DNA of 64,000 nucleotides from Aphrophora alni (taxonomy: Eukaryota > Arthropoda > Insecta > Hemiptera > Aphrophoridae): contig OY740765.1 of assembly GCA_963513935.1 (NCBI GenBank), positions 115,077,362 to 115,141,361 of the forward strand, read 5' to 3'. Shown piece after piece: positions 12,071 through 22,974 of this stretch. Numbering within the stretch: the first letter of the stretch is position 1; each line of letters starts with the position of its first letter. The notes under the pieces were generated by a model that made no database searches, was not told where the DNA came from, and worked only from the letters and a program-made list of their open reading frames with translations. The position numbers and the translations under genes were made by a program.

Positions 12071-12605
12071 TAAATATATAAACCACTATACAGTTGAAAA
12101 AATTGCAATGAAAGCATTTAACGGGCACAGGCACAACCTAGTGGTGGAAGCCAGTAGAGTAAGAAGTAAGTTCAATACAGATCTACTTTCATCAGAACAT
12201 TTTATGTACATTCGTCTTCCATGTTGGTGGAACAGTGATTATTTCACTGTTCAAAACCAGTTTAGGAAAACTCATTTTTTCTGTAGTAAACATTTTCATA
12301 ACAAGAATACCAACCATATCAATATTATATCCATTAAAATATTTAATTAATCTAACTTAAATCAGTATATAACAGATATTTGATTGAGTAACAATGCACT
12401 CCAGTGATTACATCATTAACTGTCAAATGAAAACAAAAGAATGTTAAGTAAATACAAGATTTTCTTGTTGCAATTTTAATTACATTTGAAATATGTAGAG
12501 GCGTGACTTTTGTCTCACTCTGTATAATTATTTCATTATTTTGTATAGTATGAAAAATTTTCTATTTAATTTTTTCACAAATTATTCCGGGACATTTTTG
12601 TTTAG
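12071..12605. other. Intron 2, 3' part
   Basis: Chance 80-codon ORF at 12,108-12,350; nothing recognisable. A TTTTTGTTTAG acceptor closes the intron. Confidence 0.4.
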
Positions 12606-12785
12606 GACGATCTGCGTGTAGTTTCTATCGAACTTGTTGGGCTTGCCGAGATGACCCAGAATGCGGCTGGTGTGACGATGGCTCTGGAACTGGTCTTGGC
12701 GATTGCTTGCCTGGAGGAAATATTGGTCCACACCAACCAGATTACGCTTGCCCTTCAGATCATTGGTTTTTTACTTGCTGCCCAA
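12606..12785 (+). CDS. ATRN: Attractin-like, exon 3 in window (PSI module)
   Basis: 180 nt, phase 1 to phase 1, between acceptor TTTAG and donor CCAA|GTAAGT. It encodes the second pre-EGF PSI module: CSFYRTCWACRDDPECGWCD, then a GDCLPGG loop, ending HWFFTCCPS. The CGWCDDxxxTGxGxC pattern and the C-P-[AS]-C-Q-C-N-G-H junction with exon 4 are features of attractins. It is the best single marker of the family in the ectodomain here. Confidence 0.92.
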
Positions 12786-13366
12786 GTAAGTATTTAATTA
12801 TAAAAGATAAATTCAATCTGGAAATACAATAATATGTTATATTATAAATGTACAAGTTGTGACTGGATGACTATCCTATGGTAAAACAAACTATAATTGA
12901 CTATGTATTCCCTATTGAAAGTGGTATCTGGTATGTCAGGAGAAATGCTTCAGAAAATTGAAAGTATTTCAGGAGGAAAGGTCGAAACTACAGGCAATGA
13001 TAGAACATAAACTTTTATAGAAACGTTACATTTTCCGTCTGTCTGTCCATGAGTGTTAAAAAAATTATAAATCACAACTCGGTTGAGATATTCTCTTTTA
13101 ATTTGATTACAGATGCACATAGTCATGCCTTTGAGGGGGAGGGAAGTTGAAGGGGCTGCTTCTTTATCTTTTCTTTTTCTCTCCCACATAAATTTCCTCC
13201 TAAGAACTAAACCAGCCACAATTCAGTGCCCTCTTTTGGCATTCACATCACTTTAAACACCCACTAAATTAATTGCTGACTCTTAATTGCCAGTTCATTG
13301 GAATATATTTGTTAAACTATATAAGGTCGTCAATACTATGTTTATATATCTGTATGTGTAGGATAT
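12786..13366. other. Intron 3, 5' part
   Basis: AT-rich; nothing recognised. Confidence 0.4.
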
Positions 13367-13940
13367 TTAACCCTTTACAGAGTGCTGAAAAACTTGTAAA
13401 AGAGATTATCCTCTTTTTTGAAATTTTATTTATTTCCCTGGTTTATTAGGCTATAAAGTTGTTATAAAAAAATAAGAATATCAGGTTTTGTGTTCTTTTT
13501 TAAAAAAAAGTGGTCATCAAAAAGCTGAAAAAATTGTAAATATGTGTAATTATAAAAAAATCGCTTACAAACACTATTAATTGGCTTACTTTGTACGATA
13601 ATAGGGGAAAACAATGTGAATTATATTGTTTGGTAATCAATATTGTTTTCTTTTTTACTACTAACTTATGAAAGAAGTTACTAGCAATGTAAAGTAGAAA
13701 GGAAATAGACAATAGAAATTATAATTAGCACTCGAAAATATGGCATTCATTATCCTGTGTACAAAGTCATCAAAATTTGAATCTTCAGGATTTGCCATGA
13801 TAAATTATTGATAAAATATGTCCATTATTACTAAAAACTATCTAATTTACACACAAAAAACTATATAAACTAATTTAATTAGCGTTTGGAACAATGTTAC
13901 ATTTGGCATGAATCCACATCAACTGTGTCCACAGGGTTAA
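13367..13940 (-). mobile_element. piggyBac-like short element with TTAA ends
   Basis: TTAA occurs at 13,367-13,370 and 13,937-13,940. The termini start CCCTTTACAGAG and, from the other side, CCCTGTGGACAC. The - strand has a frame beginning MANPEDSNFDD near 13,797, like the start in the element ending at 2,141. No catalytic segment is left. Terminal repeats match only for the first few bases, so the boundaries are moderately certain. Confidence 0.5.
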
Positions 13941-14003
13941 AGAAATTATTGATAGAGACTGACCCATGGATGAAGGTGACTTGTGTTCATTTTTCTTTGT
14001 TGT

Positions 14004-14130
14004 TTAACCTTTTGACCGCCTTACACTACTGTACAGTTTTAGTCTTCACTGCCAGGCTTCTGTGGTGAATGCATGACCTTGACTGCCAGCGTTTCTTGAG
14101 TCATGTGTTGTGAGACCACCAAGCCACAAA
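14004..14130 (+). mobile_element. Possible TTAA-type element end
   Basis: TTAACCTTTTGACCGCC at about 14,006 is followed by repeated short words (CTGCCAG, GACTGCCAG), a pattern like the subterminal repeats of TTAA elements elsewhere in this window. No partner end was found. Confidence 0.25.
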
Positions 14131-14399
14131 ACAAATGAAAACACCCCCACTTCCATCCACAGGTTAGATCATTGACCTTTCTTTTGTCATTTCTCAACCC
14201 CTTTTACTCTCACCTTTCCTTTTGTCTCACATTTTTAGTTTAGACTTGTTTTGTTTTCAATTTAGTTGCTTGAAAATGCCTAACGTCGAAACATATGCCG
14301 CAATTAAAGCTGTTTTGTGGAATTGAATAATCGTCTCATTATTTCCATTATCATGGAATTCCATCATGTACCGACTGTTGTAACATTAAAATATGTGTA

Positions 14400-15620
14400 A
14401 CATTCGGATATTTCAATTTCAATTTCAATTTCAATTTTCAATTTCAATTTTATTAGTCCTTTCTTGACAAATATTACATCTGTATAAGACAAGTCATAAC
14501 ACAATGATAACCTACAAGCAGGTATGCAATACGATAAAGTACAATTATTATTGATAACACTAGCAATATAACAAAATTTATAAAATAGCAAATATTATAG
14601 TAAAATATACACATACAATTTATTATCTACAAATAATTTTATTTTATTTTATTTAAATTCCAATTTGTTTACGTATGTAGAGCACAATTTATGTGAGATG
14701 CATCAGCAGAAAACTATTACCAACAAATTAACAGTATATTCTTCAAAAATACCATTATAAACATTTCAAAAGCATACACAACAAACTATCAAAGTAAGAT
14801 TAAACCTATAAACAATTAAAAAGCACCATCAATATTAAAACTTTTAAAAATATGACTGTAAACAGTACACAACAAAATAATTAAAATATATCATTGTAAA
14901 TAACAACAAAACTAGTCTTTTTGTCAATTTTACATTATATTACAATTTTATTAGTCTTTTTGACAATTCCACATTGCACCCAGACAAGTCAACAGAACAC
15001 TATTACCAAGAAAATGTTCAACATTTTTAACTAATAACTTCATTCAATGCAACATTTAACATTAATAACTAATACATACAATTCAACATTCAATTTCACA
15101 TACCATCAAAAACAAATGCAAAAACCTACCTAGTACCATTTTTATGTACAACATGCATGACAACATCAAAATATTCACACAATACTCAACCCAGCCTGCA
15201 TGCGCACACAAAGAATTCATCCACCTTATACAAACATTCTTTTATTAGAAAATGTTTTAGAATTTTTTTAAATTTAGCTAAAGGTTCCTCACGAATTAGG
15301 CAGGGTAAAGCATTGAAAAGTCTAATACCCTGTTGCATAGCACTATTTTGTGTACAACTATATTTGCATCTATTTATGACTAGGTTGTTACTTGTTCTAG
15401 TAGAATAGTTGTGTATAGTATTGTTTCGCAATAAGGTAGGTAGGCTATGCTTAATGTATAACAACACTTGGAGGACATACTTGGAGGACACTTGGATAAC
15501 TCAAAACTATGTTTTAAAATGTCAGAAATCTCGTTAATAATGTTGTCAATATAATTTTTTATCTCGGTTGCTAGTTTGTATTTGACCTGGCATAACAGAA
15601 TGTGAAAAAACAGCATTTAG
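14400..15620 (-). mobile_element. Jockey/CR1-type LINE 3' fragments, two in tandem
   Basis: On the - strand, 15,491-15,186 reads HNYSTRTSNNLVINRCKYSC, then GIRLFNALPCLI, then FKKILKHFLIKECLYKVDEF. This is the C-terminus of CR1/jockey-type reverse transcriptase ORFs. Two 3' ends are present: GACTAATAAAATTG at about 14,940, and again at about 14,450, followed by a (TTGAAA)n tail at 14,408-14,452. This indicates two 5'-truncated copies in the same orientation in attractin intron 3. Confidence 0.7.
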
Positions 15621-16215
15621 AAATACAGAATATCCCAAAATTAACTAAATGTAATTTATTTTAGATTTCTGTACACAATCATTAAATATGTTGTTTCCAA
15701 ATTGCATAATAATAATAATATTTGGTAAAAAAAAAAAGATCTGAATATAAATATAAATGCACTTACTTACAGTTTTATATATTGGAGGACCAGAGTCAAT
15801 GAGTTTACTTATCTTGAGGTTGTTCGTCGACCGATGCCAACATACGGTAACCACCTTCGTTGTGTAGTAGCTGGCCTCTACTTCTTCTTGCAATCACTTC
15901 ACAACGATCACACTTAACACTTTACAAGAATTACATTGTTTAAAAACAAAAGGTAAACATAATAAGTATGAGATAGCCGGGTCTTAAGCCCATGAAAGAC
16001 GGCTGATGAAAAACGCAAATACGTCCGACTCCAGATATAGATAGAGAGAGAAAACACAAAATGTGTACAGGTATAAAGTTAAAGTTGTTGTGGCATGTAG
16101 CCACTAAGAATTGAAAATTATCATTAGTACTATTTTGAAATCATTAATATTTATACATTAACAAGGATTCAATCTTAAACACTATTACGTAACAAATAAT
16201 ATTAATTTATTCCAG
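15621..16215. other. Intron 3, 3' part
   Basis: No gene seen. TTATTCCAG closes the intron. Confidence 0.4.
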
Positions 16216-16359
16216 GCTGTCAGTGTAATGGACATAGTACTTGTTCAAATAACAGTAATATCTGCAACCAACCTTGTGCTAATCTAACTCAAGGTCCTCA
16301 TTGTGAACATTGCAGAGCTGGTTATCATGGGAACCCTGTCAATGGTGGAAGATGTGTCC
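16216..16359 (+). CDS. ATRN: Attractin-like, exon 4 in window (laminin EGF 1)
   Basis: 144 nt, phase 1 to phase 1, between acceptor TTATTCCAG and donor CC|GTAAGT. It encodes a laminin-type EGF module: CQCNGHSTC, then CNQPCANLTQGPHCEHC, then RAGYHGNPVNGGRC. The eight-cysteine laminin-EGF spacing and the GHS, GxHCExCxxGYxGxP and GGxC signatures are intact. NLT is a glycosylation sequon. The symmetrical exon fits one-module-per-exon organisation. Confidence 0.93.
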
Positions 16360-16404
16360 GTAAGTAAGCTCTAGATTCATGGTACATGTATTTGTTAATA
16401 TTTT

Positions 16405-17105
16405 ACTTTCTCGCACAGTATAGAGAAAGTTATGAGATAGTTAAAAAAAAAATGTCAATTTTTTTGTGGGGGGATTTTTTTTGAGGTCCTCTGAATCCAA
16501 AAAAATTGTTTTTGAAATGTCTCGTAGGTCCTATGCTCTACAATCCAAACATGTGGATGGATTTGAATCAAATTGGTATAATAGGCATATTTTGGGACTT
16601 TTTTTTTTTTTCATTTTTCAGTAACTAAAAAGTTGGAGATAGCCGTCAAAAGAAGAAAAAATCGGTTTCTCTAAATGAGGAAAAATAAGATTCTCAAAAT
16701 CGGCTCTGATGACTTTAATCAAATTTAGCTCATTTGTAACCTCATGTACCCAAATAAAACCATTGCAAACTACAAAATTCCAAGTAAAAAAAATAATACA
16801 GTTCAGGAATAGTTGGCCAAAAATTAAACCTTGAGTCATTAAAAGCTCAATTTTAATCAAATATGATTCCTGAGGACATATTTACGGCATAAGTGAAGCG
16901 AGTTTAAACTCTTATTTAAATATGTATTTTTTTTTTTTCCAAGATGGTATCCATGGTTATTTTAATTAATTTTATTGACAACTACCAAACGGACATTTTT
17001 GTGACAAATAGTTTTGATTGGATTGTGAGTGGGTGTCTGAAAAAGTTTGTGAAATGTTTTTGCACAGTTTATTAATTTCTTCTTCTTTTTTTTTCATTTT
17101 ATAAG
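16405..17105 (+). repeat. Interspersed family R, copy 1
   Basis: It begins TTTCTCGCACAGTATAGAGA and continues through a GCTCTACAATCCAAA block, an AGTGAAGCGAGTTTAAAC block and TCCATGGTTATT, ending with GTGAGTGGGTG and TTTTGCACAGTTTATTAA. Blocks of the same kind occur at 62,665-63,365, at 57,885-58,095 and at 61,910-62,120. Length is about 700 bp. No coding sequence. Confidence 0.5.
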
Positions 17106-17539
17106 AGACAAATAGAGATAGTTTGTGTAAATGTCATGTAAGCAGAAATTGTCTTTATATTTTAGAGTGAAGTGGTCAACAGGTCCTATTTAAACTCTAT
17201 TTTCAATATAGATACCAAAAACAGTACAGTTTCTGTATTAAGACACAAAAATTAAATTATTACTACTTAAAACAAAATAGTCACAAACAGTATTCTTACT
17301 TTGGGAGATGTCGAAAATCATAAGACAAAAAAACTCAATATTGTCTCGATCTTGTTAGAGAGACCAGTTTCATTTCTCAGGTGTATTTTTCTCGATTCGA
17401 AATATTTTTCAATTTATAAATCCCAAATTCAGATCATTTCCCGTTAAAACAGATTGATATGAAATTGATCATTAACTCTGTGTATTCATAACCTTATACT
17501 TAGTGTGGGCATAACCAAATGTCAAATACTACCACTCAA
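17106..17539. other. Intron 4, middle part
   Basis: AT-rich; nothing recognised. Confidence 0.35.
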
Positions 17540-17830
17540 ATACTCCAGTAGCATCAAGGTTGAAAAGACACAAGAGTTGGTCAAGAGAGACCTGACAGGA
17601 AAGATGAAAGACAGGACCTAACCCAAGACTACGTGAAAAAAGGTTTAGACCCAGCTACAATCCCTCGGGATTCTCTAGTTTATACTCACTATAAGCAAAC
17701 CTCTGAGGTCTTTGTGGAAACAAATGTAGGATATCTTCATGTGCATGAATAAATATCCTTCCTGTAGTCAGCCTTACATCCTCTCATGCTTTATTTGTTT
17801 TTAAGAGGAAAATTAAGGTTGAATACTTCA
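17540..17830 (+). repeat. Short interspersed family S, copy 2
   Basis: AGTAGCATCAAGGTTG, GAGTTGGTCAAGAGAGACC, TGACAGGAAAGATGAAAG, GACCCAGCTACAAT, and a CACTATAAGCAAACCTCTGA block in the same order as copy 1, followed by the C-rich 3' part near 17,757-17,800. Confidence 0.6.
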
Positions 17831-17904
17831 ACAAACCTCAAATAAGTTCTATGTTTAGAGTTATATATAGTACTTTAGGTATACAATATTTTGTCATGTT
17901 GCAG

Positions 17905-18054
17905 CATGTGAATGTAATGATCATGGAACCTTATGTGACCCTGACACTGGAAAATGTTTCTGTACAACTAAGGGCATTGTAGGAGATCATTGTGAACGAT
18001 GCGATACGCAGAACCATTACCATGGTGACCCTACTAACCATGGTTCTTGTTTTT
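17905..18054 (+). CDS. ATRN: Attractin-like, exon 5 in window (laminin EGF 2)
   Basis: 150 nt, phase 1 to phase 1, between acceptor TTGCAG and donor TTTT|GTAAGT. It encodes the second laminin-type EGF: CECNDHGTLCDPDTGKCFC, then GIVGDHCERC, then HYHGDPTNHGSCF. It follows exon 4 directly, as in attractins, and completes the PSI-PSI-LE-LE block. Confidence 0.93.
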
Positions 18055-18337
18055 GTAAGTAAATACAATTTATCTAGTACTTTCTTCAGACCTCTAATGC
18101 TAATTCTTTTATCATGGTTCTTGTTTCTGTAAGAATAAAAGTAAAATATCAAATTTTCCTACTATTAAAATATCTAGAGTTCTATATATGTCAGTCTATT
18201 CACAAGTAAATAAACCATAAATTATAAATTTACTTTTCATGATCATTGACTATATTCAAATAAACTTAAGAATATCCACCCAAACATAATGTGGAATGAA
18301 ATTTCAGCAACACATCTTGTATTAGTTCTATCTGACA

Positions 18338-18440
18338 AAGTTGAATTCTCTTCTTATTATATTGTTTCTTTTAAAAGATGATTTGACAGGTTTAGTTTAC
18401 CTTTCAAGTATAAATGATTGTCACTATACAGTACGGAAGT
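18338..18440 (+). pseudogene. ATRN: Diverged relic of the exon-6 intron/exon junction
   Basis: The stretch GTTGAATTCTC...ATTATATTGTTTCTTTTAAAAG, then ATGATTTGAC, then TTACCTTTCAA, then GATTGTCACTATACAG, parallels the acceptor region and start of attractin exon 6 at 23,990-24,085. The acceptor is changed (AAAAG for AACAG) and an insertion breaks the frame. It appears to be the oldest member of the exon-copy array that continues at 20,756. Confidence 0.5.
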
Positions 18441-18728
18441 TAACTTCAGCAACAATCCATTTAACAATTTTAACAAAATTTAGTAAAGATTGTTTGAAAT
18501 ACAAAATAACTCCTAAATATATAAATGTAAACAATAGATCCAAGCGGCTATTTTAGCCAAATCGGTAGCTGAGACAACATGGCTGAAGGAGGAGGTAAGA
18601 CAATTGTACTCAAAGAAAGACAAACTCATACAGGAATTATACATTTTTTATCATTCTGACGTGGCTAAATATATACCCGATTGAATTGGAAAAATTCTTT
18701 GAAAAGTTTATAGACAAATAAATAAGTA

Positions 18729-19515
18729 CAGTAGAAGTCCGATAATCCGGCACGTTCGGGTTCGGCTCGGTGCCGGACTACCAAAATTTCTGGTCTATCG
18801 GGCGGTGCCCCTTATTTTTAGTGTAGGCTTTGCCGTAAAACAAATGTACTTTGTTTTTTTAACTACAGTACATACATACATAAATCGTAATTATAACAAC
18901 AATTAGGTTAATAATTAAACTACAAATACAGTATGCAAATACAACTAAGTTTATTTTACATTTCATATAATGTACATGTACACGTACTGTAAAACATATT
19001 TCACTTAGATTTAAAAAAGTCTGATTGAGAGTCAGTGTTACGTGTTTCCGTTTCTCTCCTTTTGAACTCGAAGGCTTAGGTTTTGAAAACATGGTCACTG
19101 TACAGTTAGAACAAAACTCACTTTGTTTATAAACAGTTTCAAAAGTTACGTACGTCACTACAGATGTACTGTATTACAGTAGAGAGTACTGAGACACAGT
19201 TTACTTCGATGTGAAAGGACACAAAACAACAACTCACAAAAAAATGGCGAAGACGCTTCGTCATTGATTAACTGTGCTCCACTGTATTTGTTGTGACAGC
19301 TGAGACTAGCCAGCCGCTAATTGTTTCCGAACAATACCCGAGCGCTTCCGGATGATCCCGAACTACCCCGAAAACTTCCGAATAGCTATCGAGCGTTTAT
19401 ATTTGCTTTAAAGACACACTTTTTTAAGAAAACCAAAATTTTACAATTTTCCGGAGCGATGCCGGACTATCGGGCATTCCGGACTGTTGGATGCCGGACT
19501 AATGGACTTCTACTG
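18729..19515 (-). mobile_element. pogo-type internally deleted DNA transposon, copy 3 (distinct subfamily)
   Basis: The ends are CAGTAGAAGTCCGATAATCC and the complement of CAGTAGAAGTCCATTAGTCC, with TA flanks at 18,727-18,728 and 19,516-19,517. A - strand frame near 19,090-19,020 reads MFSKPKPSSSKGEKRKHVTL, then TLNQ, matching the N-terminus of Tigger/CENP-B-type transposases. The rest is deleted. It lies in attractin intron 5. Confidence 0.8.
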
Positions 19516-19840
19516 TAAATAAAAAACAAACAAACAACACTGACAAATAAAATGAGGTCATCATTACTCAATAAAGAAACAACAAGCTTGTACACACAAA
19601 CCACAAGTTCTATCCACGCACAATTAACCTCTCTGGAATTGTATTTACAGTACAAGAAACCAAAATGCTCAAAAAAGGATTAAAGCTTAACATACAACCT
19701 AATTATAGTAACCTTTGCTTGGCACTGATTAATGTGGAAGAAGCCATCAAATAAATAAATAAATATTAGATAGAACAAAAACTCGAACATAAATTCTCCC
19801 AAAAATTATATTTACTTAATCAAACTCGTTTATTAAACTC

Positions 19841-20755
19841 GTATCACTGAGTCGCCATCCTCAGTGATATATGAGCTCCAATAATTAAACTAGCACTGTG
19901 CCAACCCTCGTTGTTTAAAGAATACTACGAAAAAGAACTTCAATATATTTATGGTGCTGCAATTTTTAATGGTTATCCAAAAGAAATAATGGATAATATA
20001 ATAAAGAATGCGAAATTAAAAAAATAATAAGGAATCGAGAAGTACTCTTGTGGGCAGTATCCCTCGACAACAATGGGTTAAAACTGCATTTGCTACTCCA
20101 ATGTCATATATTGTAAAAAAAATCACTAAGAATATATGCAAACTTAAATGTAACAATCTCAGCCGAGAATAATCTTTGTAAAATTTTAGGAAATCCAAAA
20201 GATAAAATTAAAGAACAAGATAAATCAGGAATCTATTGTATAAATTGTAAAATATGTCTGAAAAATATATAGGCCAAACAAAACGAAATTTTAAGATAAG
20301 GGCAAAAGAACATTTTGCCCACTTCAAATATAATAGGTCTGATAAATAAACCATGGCTAAACATTGTTTAGAGGAAAAACATTATTTCAAAATAGATAAC
20401 TGTGTGTTATTGAAAAATGTTACTAAATTAAACAATAGATGCATGGGATACTTTTTATATTAACAAATGCCATAATATAACTGTAAATAATGAATTAGGC
20501 CCGATACAAAATTGTATATATTAAAGTAAAATATAAAATGTAGTGTTAGATATAAGATTAGTTAAGAATATTATATTAGTTAGATGTTAACTTTAAGTTA
20601 TTTAGAATGATGCGAGGCATTTGTTAACGCCTTAATATTAGAAAGTAGGTTTAGGCCACATCTCTTTAGTTTTGTATAAATACGGGAGTTGGCGCAGTGC
20701 TGGTTTAGTTATAGTTTTGTTATTGTAGCACATGTATCACTAAGGATGGCGACTT
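19841..20755 (+). mobile_element. Penelope-like retroelement, 3' fragment with GIY-YIG nuclease
   Basis: The + strand from about 20,228 reads SGIYCINCKICLK, then a frame change, then YIGQTKRNFKIRAKEHFAHF, a stop, then TMAKHCLEEKHYFKIDNC. This is the GIY-YIG endonuclease module typical of Penelope-like elements. GTCGCCATCCTCAGTGAT at the left end (from 19,851) is repeated in inverted form at the right end (20,733-20,755). GIY and YIG are in different frames and a stop follows, so it is dead. It lies next to the exon-copy array. Confidence 0.75.
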
Positions 20756-21330
20756 TGTTGTTGATGTGGATGCAGACGTCAGTAACAATCGCTTTGTCTA
20801 TTCTACCTGTTACAGTTGAACTCTTTTGTTATATTGTTTCTGTTAACAGATGATTTGACTATAGATTATCAGTTCACCTTTAATCTGTCGAATTACAGTC
20901 TACCTAAACCTGATGTGGATGCAGACGTCAGTAACAAATTATTTATCTATTCTACCTGTTAAAGTTGAACTCTATTGTTTTTTGTTAACAGATGATTTGA
21001 CTATAGTTCATCAGTTCACCTTTAATCTTTCAAAGAAAGATGATCATCACTATACTCAGATTAATTTTAAAAATAGTCCACTGAAGCATGATGTGGTTGC
21101 AGACTTCAGTAACAATCGCTTTGTCTATTCTACCTGTTAAAGTTGAACTCTATTGTTACATTGTTTTTTGTTAACAGATGATTTGACTATAGTTCATCAG
21201 TTCACCTTTAATCTTTCAAAGAAAGATGATCATTACTATACTCAGATAAATTTCAAATTATAGTCTACCTAAACCTGATGTGGATACAGACGTCAGTAAA
21301 AATTGCTTTGTCTATTCTACCTGTTAAAGT
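20756..21330 (+). repeat. ATRN: Tandem array of partial attractin exon-6 copies, block 1
   Basis: The unit is intron 3' end plus about 117 bp of exon 6. A bare tail (GATGTGGATGCAGACGTCAG) at about 20,759 is followed by copies whose exon part begins at 20,850, 20,992 and 21,178. The last two starts are 186 bp apart. Each has a GTTAACAG acceptor followed by ATGATTTGACTATAG. The 20,850 copy has an internal deletion; the 20,992 copy is open across the unit; the 21,178 copy has a stop after INFK. All end in TTCTACCTGTTA, which carries an in-frame stop, and none has the downstream half and strong donor of the real exon. Confidence 0.85.
20992..21140 (+). pseudogene. ATRN: Best-preserved extra copy of attractin exon 6
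   Basis: Read in the phase set by exon 5, it gives YDLTIVHQFTFNLSKKDDHH, then YTQINFKNSPLKHDVVADFS, then NNRFVYSTC and stop. The real exon 6 reads DYQFTFNLSKKDDRHY and INFKNSPPKPDVDADFS. The TTGTTAACAG acceptor is intact. A weak donor-like A|GTAACA at 21,108/21,109 would make a 117-nt, 1-1 phase exon that keeps the frame. Whether it is ever spliced is unknown; without that donor it would truncate the receptor before the membrane. Confidence 0.6.
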
Positions 21331-22970
21331 TGTAAATATATAAAAAATAAAAAAATGTGGTAAACTACTTTTGTAACATAATTGCCCCATGTTGATGCGA
21401 CAATTGTAAATATTATAATAAAAAGACAGGGTTAAAAATACTGATTTGATAGATTTTAAAATTGACACTTTGTACCATTACAGACTTTATGAAAAATTGC
21501 TCAGCTAAGGGCGCCAGGTGGACTTAACTCACCAATTTTGAAAAGTAAAAAATTTATTTTATTAACATGTTCTCAGGGTCGTGTTTCCTTTTTTAAGTGT
21601 ACTTATCAGTGTACTTACCTGAAACTAAACATTCTTTATTAAACTCATTTTTAAACAAATATATCAATTTATTATATTAAACATCCTACCTTTATTTTTT
21701 ATATTTATGTTTTACTTTTTATTAACTTCAAAATCTTGAAACTTTAGTTTAAATGTTGAGTTGCAACTTCTGGAAAATTACTCATCAAAATGAGTTAATT
21801 AGACTTATTATTTTAAACACGCCTTGAGCCATTCTATCTCAACAGAAATTATTCTTATTTGTAGGCATCTTTAATTTTTTTAAAATAGAAAAGTAATTAT
21901 AAAAAGAAAATATCAAAATCATTGAACTTATAACTAATACATCAAACAATAATTAATCTAAAATGGTTTTACAACATTTAATTTTTTGGGCGCTTTATAG
22001 CACCTGTTACCAATTTGATATTGCAGAAAAGATTGTTCATTGCAATTTGCTGATTGAGTTAATTTCCTGATGATAACTCCGTCACTGTTTGCATTATGTT
22101 CGAAATGAAACCTTGTCTGTCTCTCGAAATCACCATTCAACAACATTCCCAACAACGGTCTTTGTTAAAATTACTAGTTTTCACTTCTTTGAAAGCGTCT
22201 CTTTCAGCACAAGCACATTGTCCGATTTCTACTGAAAGTTATGTCCGTTTACCCCGAACACTGTCTCTAGACTCAAAAATACGTCCAATCATCTCAAACT
22301 CCCTCTCACAACTATTAAACATTAATTAAATTGTTCTCCATTTCAAAAATTCACTCAAACATTACTACATTGTTCTCAACTATTTCCTACCAGAAATACG
22401 TCTGACCAAGTCAGACGCCGACTTACAACTCTAATAAGACACATCTTAATTCCTCAAACGTTCCTAACCAACTCTGACTACCAACTAACTTGTTCAAAAT
22501 TTACTTAAAAACACATTTTATTGTCCTTTGAATATTTCTCTCATCACTCAAAAAATACGTCTGTCTATTTCAAAGGTTCCCTTCCAACTCTCACAAACAC
22601 GTCCTTCTACTTCAGATATTCCCTTCTAACTGACTCCACGCATGCTTGCTTTTTATAATGCTATCACAGGGTTCACATTTCTGGTCCCACGGACATTGTT
22701 CAAATCACGACAAGCTTTGTCTATTTCCACAATACAATATCTCACTTTAAAATTTATTATACCTTATAACTAACATTTTCTGCCTTAAATTTATATTTTG
22801 GAAATCTGTTTTAAATTTTTTATTGCCCTTGTTTTAATATTATTTACAATCATTAATTTGACTCACGTTGTCTTCTCTTTAGACCAATTATAAATTTCCC
22901 CGTTTATTATCATATTTCAAATCTCAAAGCAACTATTTCTTTAGTATCAAAGCTAAAGTTAAAATTTGAG
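21331..22970. other. Intron 5, no gene recognised
   Basis: AT-rich, with a pyrimidine-rich stretch near 22,100-22,650. Several chance ORFs under 80 codons; nothing diagnostic. Confidence 0.4.
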
Positions 22971-22974
22971 GATT

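Noticed and set aside
15186..15491. 101-codon - strand ORF as a host gene
   Set aside because: It matches the C-terminal end of LINE reverse transcriptase ORFs and has a LINE 3' tail downstream.
20850..21330. Upstream exon-6 copies as the true exon 6
   Set aside because: They lack the second half (SVMAKMNITLKT) and a consensus donor; only the 24,020-24,184 copy joins exon 7 in the right phase with a GTAAGT donor.
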